DNA of 64,000 bases from Rotaria sp. Silwood1 (Eukaryota; Rotifera; Eurotatoria; Philodinida; Philodinidae), in assembly GCA_905250075.1 (NCBI GenBank), contig CAJNOP010000010.1:372001-436000 (forward strand). Reading direction: 5' to 3'. Shown here piece by piece: positions 41,554-54,522 of this stretch (its first letter is position 1; each line of letters starts with the position of its first letter). A program made the translations under genes and the position numbers. The notes beneath the pieces were generated by a model, which saw only the letters and a program-made list of their open reading frames with translations, searched no databases and was not told where the DNA came from.

Positions 41554-42592
41554 ACTACTCATGTAGCCGATTTTCCAAAATAGTGTAAATTGCAATGCAT
41601 TATTTTTCAATAGAAATGCAATGGACGCAATTACATGATAATGCAACCTATTTCATGCATTATAATGCATTACTTAGTGTAATTCATTGCGATGGATGAA
41701 GACCCCAACGCATTAAATAGGTTGCATTATCATGTAATTGCGCACATTAAAAGTTTACTGCATCACAATGCATTCAAAACTACATGTATGCTCCTACATG
41801 CAGATGTAAACACCACGTAATGCATTTCTGTTCATTATATTTGTCCTTGGCTCACATAGTATTCAGCCTTCTGATAACTATTCGAACCCAACTAACCACT
41901 GGTTTACTTTCTAACGTATCCTTAAAATTTCATTTCTAATTCATCCGAATCTATTCGTATCACTTTCAATATATGCACAAATCAGGCATTCAAATCGTGT
42001 TTTCATCTCTCTGGAAAACAGCCAGTCATTTCAAAATCCATGTTCAAAAACCAGTCATCACGGTGACTACGAAAGATTATACCGCACTTTGAAAATATTC
42101 CTATTCCTATGATAGGAAATAAACGAAAAACGATATTCAAAACCATAGGCGGCGGAACGTATAGGTTTGACAGGCTTGAGCATCACCTGAGTTGGGCACT
42201 ATTAGGGTGTGAGTGTGTGGGTGTGGGTATTGTCTTCACTGACACCTACCCACACCCACATCCACACCCTATTTCCAGTAATGCATGGAATTGCATCTTT
42301 CTCCAAAGCATTTTGTCTAATTACCATATTATTACTCAACAATGCATTGAAATGCATTGCTCTTTCACGTAATGTCGAGCCATTTCTACATTATTTCTAA
42401 AAATGCATGCCAATCCATTGAATTTCAATGCATTGTCCATCATTAGAGCATTATTTGTGAAAAATGCATTGAATTGCGTTGAAATTGCAAAAAAGAATGC
42501 ATTGTCATTAATTATTTGGCATTTTTCGCAAAATAATGGGCAGTAATGCATGATTTTTCCATTATTTATGCATTTTCGACTACATGAGTAGT
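41554..42592. mobile_element. ~1.04-kb non-autonomous element rich in ATGCATT, with inverted ends
   Basis: The ends are inverted: ACTACTCATGTAGCCGA at 41554 and, on the other strand from 42592, ACTACTCATGTAGTCGA. The interior is crowded with AATGCATT-type palindromic words. It contains a perfect 28-bp inverted pair (41626-41653 and 41715-41742, including ATAATGCAACCTATTT) and, off-centre, a G-rich hairpin at 42205-42269. It has no coding capacity. The features fit a DNA-transposon derivative of the MITE or fold-back kind. The target duplication is unclear because TAGT repeats flank both ends. Confidence 0.65.
42205..42269. repeat. Telomere-like G-rich hairpin
   Basis: The left arm GGGTGTG..GTGGGTGTGGGTA (42205-42229) pairs with TACCCACACCCACATCCACA (from 42247), with a loop of about 17 bases. 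The arms are built from TGTGGG units, the telomere repeat I recall for the bdelloid Adineta. It is nested inside the ATGCATT-rich element. Confidence 0.7.
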
Positions 42593-44167
42593 AGTATTGT
42601 TTCACGTGTAACTTATTTCCATAGTCATTTATGTTACAGCTTATACTAACAGAAATTTTTGAAAGATTGAATATATAAGGTCAATATTTTCATATACATC
42701 TATTGAGATAATAAAAACACGAGATGTGTTACTATTCAGCTGTTTTTCTTTAACTCATTTTTAACAAACAAAAGATGAAAAAGTTGAGTATTTTTCTTTC
42801 TTGATTGATAATGCATTTTCTCTAGATAACATTATCCATTAAAAGTACTCCTTGTTTGACGAATAGAACTATCAAACTGATATCAGTTTTGTCATTTATA
42901 TGATAACACGGCTTGAATGAGTATCTAGCTTAGTTGAAATTGTCATTGAACAGAACAGAAAAAGAAAAGAATTCATTCTATTCAATATTTCTACCAATAA
43001 AATCCTTAATTGAAAGAGGCTCTGTCTTTAACTATCATTGCCGTTGCATTGACGATATGTTTGATTTATTAAATATAATAAATAAAGTTTATTGTCTACA
43101 TGACGAAATTTACTTGTAAATAATTCTTTTTTTTTCTCTAATTTCTTCTGATATTGATTATTTGAACTTATCGTATGCAATTTTCAAATCAAAACAACGT
43201 ATTTCCTACTTACTAACATAAGTAAAATATCAGCTAGATCAAAGTTAATATTTCTATCAGTAATATACGAGCTACGATATCATAAAAACGGAAAGAATTC
43301 AACACATTCATTTTTCAAAAGTACATATAAAATGTACTCAATTTTATTTTTGATCAATTTTTAGTACTTGTCTGGAAATATAAAAATAATACCTTGTATC
43401 AATAGACAACTTCGAAGCATAAAATCTGTTCGATTTACAAATAGTCAAATCGCAGTTATAGACATTTTTAATAAAGTACTCCATTGAACTGATTCGAGAA
43501 AGAATGAACTTAAGTTAACTAGAGAGAGTTCTCGTTCTCGTATATATACAACTTCAATTTAAGATTCATTCCTTGCAATAATTTATTAAAAATTGGTTGT
43601 TACGACTGTGCCATTACTTAGTTCAATATTCGTTCGCAGTTTTAATGATGCTATATATTTATCTGTTATCCAAGGATTCATAATCAACGAAATAAATGCA
43701 ACATTATTTTATTCTGAAAGAAAAATACGCTATCGTCACTTTTGTTTTCTAATAAACAAATAATCTTCATCACCATAAATACATATTCGTAAACTACGTA
43801 GTAGAGCAGTGTACAACCAATAAAATTTCTTGTTACGCCACGATGTGCTACAGGTGTTCGCCATTGTTCATTCTCTATTATGATTGATCATTATTCTATC
43901 CAAAAAAAAAAAAAACATTTGCATGATTTTTTTTTGAATTTTTTAAGCATTAAAATTCATTTTGAAAAATATTTATTTTAGTAAATTATTTCTTTTTAAG
44001 AGTTTTCAATCTATTTTCTTATTGGTTTTTATGAACTAGCCAATAAGAATTTTTATTTAGTTAGAGAAAGGTATGTGATTTATCACGGAAACTCAACGTC
44101 AACAGGTAAAAAATATACCTGAATTAACAATTGTTGATTACAATAATACATGTTACTTTTTCTATAG
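42593..44167. other. Intergenic, with a possible exon remnant on the minus strand
   Basis: About 1.6 kb. On the minus strand, 43598-43710 reads NVAFISLIMNPWITDKYIAS and then LKLRTNIELSNGTVVTTNF before a stop. Just upstream, 43740-43860 has overlapping frames such as MANTCSTSWRNKKFYWLYTA. The composition looks coding-like, but stops separate the blocks and no plausible intron joins them. The family is not recognised. The rest is AT-rich, with a run of 13 A near 43905. Confidence 0.3.
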
Positions 44168-47100
44168 ATGGCCTCTGGTTTAGTAACAAAAGAAATTGAA
44201 TCTCGTATTAAGTGATAAATTCAATGAATATCTTTCATTCTTTTTTTTTTATTTTTTTTATTCAGACAATTCCCTGAACATCTTTTTGAAGTTTTTCTTG
44301 AGATTCATCAACCGATTAACAACGAACGTAGGTCTATTATTATCAATATTTAAAATTTAAATTTAAATTTAAATATAAATTTATTTTAGCACCTGCAATT
44401 TTAATTCAATATCCAAATGATTTCTCAGATCATATTCTCAAAACAGCAGCTAATTTTGCATATCCATATCAAGTTCCATTGTATGAGAACTTACTTGATT
44501 TCGGAAAAAAAAACAAAGATAGATAAAAAGATAATCTTTTTCTAGCGATGATCAAAGTGAATATTTTACATTTGTTGTCCTTGATTCAACCAGTTTAATT
44601 TTTCGTTTTGGATATTGTCGTCGATCTAATCGAGAATCTACTTGTTTATGCATAATCAGGTATGAATATGTAAAAATTCTCGTGAGATAAATAGAACTTT
44701 TTCTATAATAGTTATTATCCATGGTTTGAAGTGTTTTGTAATATTCTTAATGATGTATCACAAATAATAAATACGCAATCAGTACGTTTTTATTGCCATG
44801 CTATAATTTAGTTGTTTTTGTTTGTTTCTCAAGGTCGCAGAAGTTGAAACATTTTTATCATCATTATATAATTATAAACTAATGTCAATTGAAGAATTTT
44901 ATAAACATGGAGGCAAAGAAATAATTGAAATTAATAATCTTGCAAAAGTATTATTGAATATTATTATTAAATGTTTCTATTTATGTTGAAATTATATAGG
45001 TATATCATTATCTTCGACCTGATCAACGTAAACTTCCATCAATATCATCTAATGTATGGTTTCTAAAATAAAATACTTAGTAGAAAAATAAAAACAAAAT
45101 TTATTATTTAGAGCAATTTTACAATAATGTTTTCTCGATTGGGTCCAGATATAGTTTTACGTCTTTTTGCACATTTAATTTTTGAACGAAGAATTTTATT
45201 TATTTCATCAAAACTTTTTCATTTAACTGGTTAGTTTAATGCTCAATGAAAATTTATTTTTATAAGTTTTGTTTTCTTAGCATGTGCTTGTGGATGTTTA
45301 AATTTAATTAATCCACTACATTGGTAAGAATCAAATTTGTTTAAAAACAAAACGAAAAAAAAATTTATTTTCTCTTTTTATTTAGGCAAAGTATTTTTTT
45401 ACCAATTCTTCCCGAATCTATGGCATGGACAGCACAATGTACAGCACCATATATTATTGGAATACATTCAAGTATTTATTCGAGAATGAATAAAAAAGAG
45501 TTAGGTGATGTAGTAATAGTAAATATTGATGATAGAAGAATTGAATCTCAATATGACGATTTGAATTTATTTCCTAAACATCTGATACGTAATATGAAAA
45601 AAGATATTCAACCATCATCACAATTTATTGAAGATCACTTAGCAAGAGTTTTTCTTCGAGCTATGGCATTTATTCTTGGTTAGTAAGACATATTTTTGAT
45701 TCATAAGTGATTTAGTTTATGATTAATAGGCGATTACGCAAGTGGATTTGTAATAAAAAATGAACAATTAGATTTTGATAGAAATGTTTATTTGAAACAA
45801 TATCTTAAATCTGATATGTATTTGTTTATGTCCTCTGTCGTTAATACACAAATGTTTGAACAAGTAATAAAGAAGAAAAACATTTTTTTTAATGTTGTAT
45901 TTCATTATTGTTAATTTAAGTTTTCTCGCCATCGAACTTATGTACAACTTAATCCTGATATTGATATTGATGAATTTGATATTGAAGTAAAAAATGTTGA
46001 ACAAAGTCAACAATTGAAAAAAGTAAGTCGTACGAAAAAAAAACAAAACTCAATACGTTTCAGAGAGTATACTAGATCTATTTGTGATGCAAGTTCTTTT
46101 TTTCTTATCAATCACTTATTGATAGTTAGAAAAATACACAGCTGTCAACAACAGAGACATTTGATGAAAAAAATGAAAGTTAGATATTTTGCGATTTGAA
46201 TTATTTTTCATATGTTTGGGCAAGTGGCCGAATTTTATGTTTAAAAACATTATTTCAAAGATGACAAAAAAAAATCTACGAAATAAATCGTCGAAGTATT
46301 GCTCTATCATTCTATATGAAAAAATGTATTTTAACAGTTTTCGTGTCGGGAAAAGTATGAAAGCTTTCTAAACTAAAGGTTGTCTAAAAAGTCATGTTTT
46401 GTATAGTCACTTAGCATAAAGCTGCATAAATCGTTCTTGAGTAGAAATCAGCATAACTCACAATCCCGATCTGTTTGAAAATTCAGCTGATACTCTTTGA
46501 AAATCTTGTAACTAAATCTAATATATCATATCAGTGGATGATTTGAATAAAGTGAGACTAACAACAGCAAGAGTATACCGCAAGAAATTTATAGTACCTA
46601 GTCTGTCAAAAGTCTCAAGTGAATCAGTAGCAAGAATGATGAATTCATCTAATCCATTCGTGATTTCATCATTCAGTTAGTGAAGAACATGACTCAAGTT
46701 GTTCTTCATCGAATCAAAATATTTCATGATTTTATTTTCATTCTGCTCGTTAAATAAACGAAAATCTTAATAACATGAGTCGATACATTTCTGCATATTA
46801 CCGACATGACTAGGTTGCTTTGTAACAGATCGCACTAATACAAGCTATAGAACTTTCGTGAGCTATGGTCACGCTGAACTCTACTGTAGAATGTAAAATG
46901 CAGGTTTAAAAAAATACCTTTGTTTTTAAATGTATTACGCGTTCTTTTGTCTCAGAAATACTTCAAAAGAAAAATAAAGATATATTTGGAATCAGCACAA
47001 CACGCTTCATCAAATAATGTGTCATTTGTTACTTTTCAAAATGAAAATGCTTTCCAGCAAGATTTTCCGATGAGAATTTTCTCGTGCATTTGACATCGAA

Positions 47101-49606
47101 AATCTTCTTTAACGAATTTTACTTTTTTCCTTATCATTTTATTTATTGAGTGATGGAAACCAATACTTCTATGAAAAAAGTTCGTTTTTGACAGAAAATA
47201 AGCCGTTTCTACGTGCTCTATAGACTTTGCTCATTGTGAGATATGCGTAATGTTTATAACAAAATAATACTATTATAGATGCGAAAATATATGACAGGTT
47301 GATATTTTTTTAAATAACTTTCGATAGGAACACTATACGGACCTATGAATTTTACTGGTTAAAAGAGAACATTGGGCAGCATCAAATTAGCTCAAATCTG
47401 ATTGATCCAACAGTTGATCAATCACATAAGGCTTTTACGAGAAGATTTTGAAAATGATTGTCAAGAAAACTGTCACATTGAGTTTCCATTTATGTTGTAA
47501 TTATTTGATAGAAAAAGCTGTTCTTTGTCGGTCCATGCAAAGCTGACGTCTCCTACATGTTCTGTTAAAGAGTTATATGAATTTTCTGGGAATCTCGATT
47601 TCGGTCTAATAACCTTGAAGTACTTTGAAAAATATCAAAACAAGGATAAATCATCACCATGAGTCGAATGATAATGTTTGTTTTCAAACTCTAACCGGTT
47701 CCATGCCATTATAATAAGATTTTATTATAATGGCATGGAACCGGTTAGAAAATGGAAACAAACATTATCATTCGACTCATGGTGATGAATTATTCTTTTC
47801 TTGGGCTGTTTCTGAATGCTCCACGATCATGAGACCGAAATCGGGATCGTTGAAAAACCCTCATAACTGTTAAATAGAACATGTTACAGTCGCTAGCTTT
47901 ACATGGATCGAAAAAGAACATTTTTTCTCTGTCGAATAATCCCAACATGAGTCGAAATACTCTGGGTTAATTTTCTGGAAAATGGCTTTCAACATCTCCC
48001 ACAAAAACTTGCTAGTTCAGTCAATCACTGAAACAAGAAAAATTGAACTGATTGAATGCTCCCCGACGTCCTTTTTAAATAATGAGATTCATAGGTCTTT
48101 ATCTTGTTTCTATATAAAGCGATTCAAAAAACATTGATTTGTCTTATAACAGTGCAATACGACGGCGAGAGAAGAAAATCATAAGGCTATTATCTATTTG
48201 GAGGAAAAAATCCATTCATTTGTCTGTGCATGAATTTTAGTAATTACAAAAGAAATGATGTGGAAATAAAACACTTTCGGGTTTTGATAGCTATAAAATA
48301 CGATAACAAAATACGAATATAATTAGTCCTTAGTGTAAAAAAAAACTGAAATTTTAATGAATAATCAATTTTTCTTCTTTTAGCCTAATGTCAAAAAAAA
48401 AATCTACAAAACTTCGGATAAAGTAAGTTACATAGCATGTGAAAGATAGCATGATTGAAAATCCGAATACTAATATATTCAAAAGCAAAACACTTATTCG
48501 CGAATACAACGAATAATGTTTTATCTAAATGTTTCAATTTCCTTTTTGGTTGTGTTGTTCAATCATATCAATTCAATGATTAAAAATAAAAGATTTTTCT
48601 CTAGACTACCAATCCTTTTATTGAACAAATGCAAACTATAACTGCAAAATTACAACCTGTGGTAAGCTACAACACATAGTAAACAAGTGTTTGATAAACA
48701 TTTTTCTTGTAGATAAATAAACCGGAAGAAAGACTTGCAAATGAAGGTTCATCCGTAAAAACTTCTTTCACGTTATCAGATGTAAGCTGTTTATAATTTC
48801 ACATAAAAACACAGAAAAAAAAAATCATTTCTATTGAATGTTTATTCTTCTAAATTATTTTTATTCAGGTATATTCAAATCAGCAAACAATTCAACAGGT
48901 AAAATAAATGCAAAAAAAACAACTTTTCCATAATTTTTATATTTATATTCTTTCAGTCAAATTCATCAAATTTTTCAAATGATAAGTAAGAAAAGATAAA
49001 GGCAACCCTCTTCTATCGAATCATATTGAAATATTTAATAGATCATCTTTATTATTTCATTTTTCAACTCCTGAATATGATCAAGATAAAAGCAATCAAT
49101 TAATCGATTGCAATATTGATGAAGTACAATTAAATTTTTATTTAATTTTTTGATATTTTTCATTTATTTAGAATCCATTATTACCATCTCCTCTGGAATT
49201 AAATGTAAATAAAACATCTGAAACTTCTCGTTCTACAACATTACAAATAAATTCAAAAATACAACAATTACAAAATGAACTTCAATATAAACTTCAAACA
49301 TTTAATAATAAACCTATTAATCCACATGATGAATATGATGAAAAACAAAATGATATCAATAAACTTATTGAACAATTTGATCCATTTAATAATTCAAATA
49401 ATGTAAATAAAACAAAACAAACGACATTTCATTCAGATATAGATAGATCTAACCGTCACTCATCGATTTCTGAAACAATACCACCAAATTATGTGAATAA
49501 TATGCTTAGCAACATTCAACTTAATTCAAAACCTAATAATTCTACTCAAACAAATTCTTATTCATCATCAGAGACAAATGGATCAAATTTAATTGATTTG
49601 GATTAA
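44168..49606 (+). CDS. DENND1: DENND1/connecdenn, Rab35 guanine-nucleotide exchange factor
   Basis: About 654 residues in many small exons. DENND1 proteins exchange nucleotide on Rab35 at clathrin-coated pits and endosomes. The start MASGLVTKEIESRIKQFPEH (44168) matches the family's SRIKQ-P-E-x-x-FEV opening. The u-DENN domain includes FGYCRRSNRESTCLCIIS and PWFEVF. The DENN core includes ELPSIP-like KLPSIS, FERRILFISSKL, HWQSIFLPILP, and APYIIGIHSSIYSR. The d-DENN includes VVIVNIDDRRIES, FDDLNLFP-type YDDLNLFP, and LARVFLRAMAFILG. The C-terminal third (from about 48381) is polar and carries NPF (TNPFIEQ) and DPF (EQFDPFNN) motifs, which bind EH domains and AP-2. One intron, about 46023-48380, is 2.36 kb and holds a long fold-back. 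A short spliced leader exon may lie just before the ATG. Confidence 0.9.
47324..48113. repeat. Long fold-back element in DENND1 intron
   Basis: Two inverted arms of about 390 bp meet at a 6-bp centre (47717-47722). The inner ~64 bp are nearly identical between arms, including ACCGGTTCCATGCCATTAT. Going outward the arms remain alignable but diverge, with shared blocks such as CGATTTCGGTCT and GACCTATGAAT at the outer edge. No coding capacity was found. Because it lies in an intron on the transcribed strand, the DENND1 pre-mRNA would contain a very long hairpin. Confidence 0.85.
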
Positions 49607-49870
49607 ATGTTTTGTGTGTCGAAACAAAAATATTCTGTTGTGTTTGATAAGTTTGTCGTGTATTATTTGTTTTAGTTAAGAAGCATATAAAAAATTATTT
49701 TTGGTTTCGTTTTCTGTAAATGTGTCAGAAGAATAAATTTATTTTTCTATTTCAGAATAGAAATGAATATTATTTTGATAATTTTTTTTCTATTTTAGAC
49801 CCGCTGGTCTCATCTTTTCTCATGTCATTCCGTTTTGCCATTCCGAACAATCGTCAAATTAAAACAATAA

Positions 49871-52800
49871 ATGACAAGCAATAATAAACAAACCACAAAC
49901 ATGGACGATTCATCGATTAATCCGATTTTATTATCTTCAGCAGCTCATCTCGAAAATGTTGAACAACTTATAAAAAATCTCGAAAAACATACACTCGATA
50001 TAGATAATTTTGATGAAATATTAAGTGATCGTAATCGACAAGAACTTATAACAAAATCATTTTCAGCTGTTACCTCACAAACAATGGCTATTGATGATAT
50101 ATCAGATGATAATTTTCTAGTTAAAAGTATTTCATTAACAAATAATGCAAATACTACAGGTGGTTATAATGATGAAAATTTATCTATGGATAGTCTTTGG
50201 AATCACCGTGATTTATTCGAAAATGAAGATATGAAAAAACAACAAACACCACCAGCTAATGATCAAAGTTTATATAATGAACAAGAAGGTGGTTTTACAT
50301 GGGACGATCAATATGATACACGAGCTAATTATCGTTTAACATTTAGTACTGATAAACCACCACAAATTGAATCAAAAACAGATAGATCTCATCGACTTAA
50401 ACATCATCATCGTCCTCATCATCATCACAAACATCGACTAGAGTAAATTAAAATTTTCAATTCGAAACTAATTTTTGAAACTATATATTCTTTTTAGTTC
50501 ACAATCAAGTTCAACTTATTCTGATGATGGTGTATCTCCAAATGTAGCAAATCATATGAATGATTGGTCAATGCGTTCATCATTCAATGCATTAGAACAA
50601 TCTATTGAACAACGTGAAAATAAAACACCAATACCACCAACAATGGATCAACAAGCAACATTTGTTCGTTCACAATCTCATCCAACTTCATTTTCTCCTC
50701 AACAACAATTACCAAATAATAATAACTCACCAAATTCATCAACATCTTCATCATCATCAGCATCATGGAGACGTATGAAAGAAAGTCAACGAACAACATC
50801 TGGTATGGAACCAAAAGAAACTCGACCACCATCACCATTAAGTCTTTATAAAATCTTTCAACAAAAATCACAATTGGCTACATCATCTTCATCACCACGT
50901 AGTGCTTTTCAATATTATCGGCAACAAAGTGATTCAACGGTTCCGAATAATATTGATAGCATGACAATATCAGGTGAAAAAATGATAACAGAAAAACCGA
51001 AATCATCTCATTATCAGAAAAGACAAACTCATACAGATAGACCATCATCACAAACAAATTCTAGTACTGATCAAGCGATACAAACATCTATTATATTAGA
51101 TTCTTCATCAAACAGTCCAATGAACAGTCGTTTTCAACCTACACCATCAATAAATTATCTCCAGACAGTTATGGCATCAAACTCGCCTCATCATCTTGCC
51201 GTTCCTTCACGTCCATCACCAGTACCTATCTCATCATCATCTATTCATAAATCTCTTCCTGATCTTGCTTTTATTTCTCAATATTCAAAAGAATTACCTC
51301 GATCTCGTACTACATCACCCTTACCACCAACATCAACTCCAGCTAATCCTTCACTTCCTATCAATACTAACTATATGATATCATCTCCAACAGTAACTCA
51401 ACAACAACAAAAACAAGAAAGTGAACGACCACGTACCCTTAAATCAATAAAACGTTATAAAAACAGTAAACATTCAACTGAACCTTTAGGGGTTTTTTAT
51501 AGTCCACAACTACGTAAGACATTTGCCGCTGTGCCAGCATCAGCAGTTATTAATGGATCAAATGAAGCGCCGACAATAATTAAAATGAAATTACCACCAC
51601 CTTCATCATTTCCTAAAGGACAACAACAAACATCAAATCTTAAATCTTGTCTGAAATATGGACCAAGAGCGAATTCATGTGATATTCAAGCTATGTTGCA
51701 AGACAGAATATCACCAGCACCTGCATTAACTATTCCTCAACCAACAAGAGATAAGGTGAACAAAGATGTTTTGAGCTTTTATGAAAGTAGTTCGAATTCT
51801 ATGGCAAATTTCTACAAATATATTTGTTATATTTTGAAATATGATCTGAAAAAAGTGTTGAAGTACATAGAGTAGAAAGTTGTATGTACAGACTGCAATG
51901 AACACTATCCAGAGATCATAACATACGTTGTTGATCTACGATCGCCAGCTATATTTCAATAACAGCTCGCTAGAATATATCGCTGCGATTAGCAACAGCA
52001 ACTACATCGTGTTTCATATCTTAATTCAGTAGAGATTGAATTAATAGATGTTTTTATTTTAGGATTCATCATCTCCTACAACGAAACGTCGTTGTTCAGA
52101 AGCTGATGTTCAAGTAGGTCGTCCTAATTATCTTTGGCCATCGAACATGCCCAGTACTGGTTCATCAAATAATATAAATAATTATGTTTTACAAGATTTT
52201 TCTCATGAACGTTGTTCTGATCATGATCTAACATCATTACAACAACAAAATCAAACAAAAAAAAGTGTTAGTTTTTCAGACAATATTGCTAAACATCTTA
52301 TTTCACCATGTAATCCAGCAATTCAATTTGATCCAGCACCAGCACAACTTGCTTTCAATGATAATACAACATCAAATAATGATAATCTTGCTGTAGCATT
52401 ACATGGAAATCAAGAAAATTTAACAAGAAAAACAACATTACGTTATGGTGAAATGCGTCGATGTCAAAGTAAGTTATATCAAGAATATTTATTTTATCGG
52501 ATTTAAATTGGAAATTTTAATTTTTGTTTTTTTTAGCTGATATTATTGTTGTCGATCGTATTCATCATTTACATTCATTTACCGAAAGTCCACCAAATGA
52601 ATTTCGTTTACGAGAAACTGATAGTCTTGCCCCAGAACAAGAAGATGAAGATGATCAAGCTATTATGGAAAAAACTCATGTGAATATTATACCAACTGTC
52701 GTTGAATCTTCTCTAACACCTGTCATTATTGATACTAATGAATCCAATCGAACAATGGAAAAAATGACATCTTCAAATGATAAAGAAAATACAATTCCTG

Positions 52801-54260
52801 AACAAGCATTAAGTATGAATGTATCAACAACAACATTAATTGAAACAAATGATCCATTTCTTGATGGTAGAAAAAAAAACAAATTTAATTGATTATCTTT
52901 AAATCATTTATTCTATTTAGGTCTTTTAGAAAGAGTTAGTAGTATTGTAAAGCGTATATTCGAAATAAAAAGATCAGGAAAAGTAAAAGTATTCTTATGC
53001 AATTAATTATTAACTGTTTGCTTTTTTTTGCCTTAGACATTTTTTCTTACTAATGAAAATAATATTCAGTTTGATACATTACTTAAAAATGACTTATGTA
53101 TAACTCTGCAAAACATTCTTGAACATGGTCTTAAATCACAACGACGAGATCTTCCATTAGTCAAACAAATTAATTTGTGGAAAATAATTGAAACATCGAT
53201 TGATCATGGTAAATAAATAAATAAATAAATACTTAATTAAAAATTTTAATTTGTATTTTTTTTCTTTCTTCTAGGACAAGCTCTTCAAGTATTTTATGAA
53301 GCTAAACAAATTGCTCAGAATGCTTCATTGTATTGGCCTTATAAATTTCAAGCATTTATTTTTGCACTATTAAAGTAAACAATCTTTTTTCTGTTCGTTA
53401 TGTATTTTTTGTATTCTAGTAAAAATGAACTCATTAATTGGCTTTATCATTTTATGAAACAAAAAGAAATTCTTCAGCGTTATTATCAATTGCCTGATGC
53501 TCTAATGCTAACATTTACTCCAATAACATTTAATTTATTTGATCGTATAATGGCTCAATTAGAAAAACTTTCTCCACTTGCTTTTCGTTTAGTTTATAAG
53601 CCCGAAGCTATTCCAGCAAACATTGAAGAACAATTAAATACATCTACAATTAGTATGCAGTCAACTAAAAATAGTGCACGAGATTGGGTTATGACTGTGT
53701 CAAGACGTGCATCAAGAAATTTGACACAACCAATTGTTCAACCCGATAATATCACTACTGCTACTGCTGCTACTACAAACACAACTGCTGAACCAACTGG
53801 TACATTACGTTCGACATTATCGCGTAAAATAAATTCTTTATTTACAAAAACAAATCCAACACAACCACAACGAAAAACGTCTTCTGCAGTTACTGCAAAA
53901 TTACCAACTTCTAAACCACAGACAGTAAGAACACAGTCGCCAGCAGCAGCCGCAGCAGCACCTCCAGTACGTCGACAACGTCCATCAAATGCATTTGTGA
54001 ATGCAACCGCTGCAGCAACAACAAATAAACCAGTCATTGTTTCGAGTCCAAAATTAAGTAATGGAAATCGAACAGGTTCAATAAGACGAGGTATTTCACC
54101 ATCTGTTGTTATTGCACCATCACCACCACCGACATTAAATACTACTGGAACAACACCAACAACTACGACAGCATTCCAATCGAAAATTCCACGTCCATCC
54201 TTAAATGTTGATAAACCGAAATCGGCCCGGTATCGATCTACGGCACCTCCGCCCAAATAA
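49871..54260 (+). CDS. RUN-domain protein resembling RUSC1/RUSC2 (iporin)
   Basis: 1246 residues from eight exons (49871-50442, 50498-51755, 52063-52468, 52537-52866, 52921-52982, 53037-53208, 53275-53374, 53420-54260), all in phase. Residues 1-855 are disordered, rich in S, T, P, N and Q, with a histidine cluster (HHHRPHHHHKHR) near 185. The RUN domain spans roughly 856-1010: LLERVSSIVKRIFEI, ILEHGLKSQRRDLPLVKQIN, WPYKFQAFIFALLNKNEL, LINWLYHFMKQKEILQRYY. RUN domains bind small GTPases of the Rab/Rap type. The arrangement of a long disordered lead and then a RUN domain matches RUSC proteins, but the C-terminal SH3 of RUSC is missing. In its place is a basic, S/T/P/A-rich tail (RRGISPSVVIAPSPPP), suggestive of microtubule or SH3 contact. 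The gene starts 264 bp after DENND1. Confidence 0.75.
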
Positions 54261-54522
54261 ATTCAAGTTTTTTTCATTCGGAAAGATCTGAACCTATACA
54301 AACAATGTGATTGCTTTTTTTTTCTTCTGCTTTTTCTTGCTTATTATTCATCATCATTCCATATTTTATCGTGCACATATTCAAGTCCGAACATTGTGGG
54401 TTGCTATTCTCGTTTGTGTTTTTACACTATGTTGACTTAGTATGCGTGTTTGTCTATTTATAAGTACTCGAATTTTAATAATAACTCGATAAAAATTATT
54501 TTCATTTTATGCATGATAATAA

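Noticed and set aside
42205-42269. Chromosome end suggested by telomere-like units
   Set aside because: The units are inverted as a hairpin, short and flanked on both sides by ordinary sequence and genes.
44168-46022. Actin-related protein as an identity for the first exons
   Set aside because: The SRIKQ opening, ERRILFISSKL, APYIIGIHSS and VVIVNIDDRRIES blocks are DENN-domain signatures in the right order.
50602-50871. Minus-strand frame within the RUN-domain gene
   Set aside because: It is the mirror of a serine/threonine/proline-rich coding exon and carries no domain.
53738-54256. 172-codon minus-strand frame rich in G, V and A
   Set aside because: It is the reverse of the final RUN-gene exon, whose plus-strand frame is in phase with seven upstream exons.
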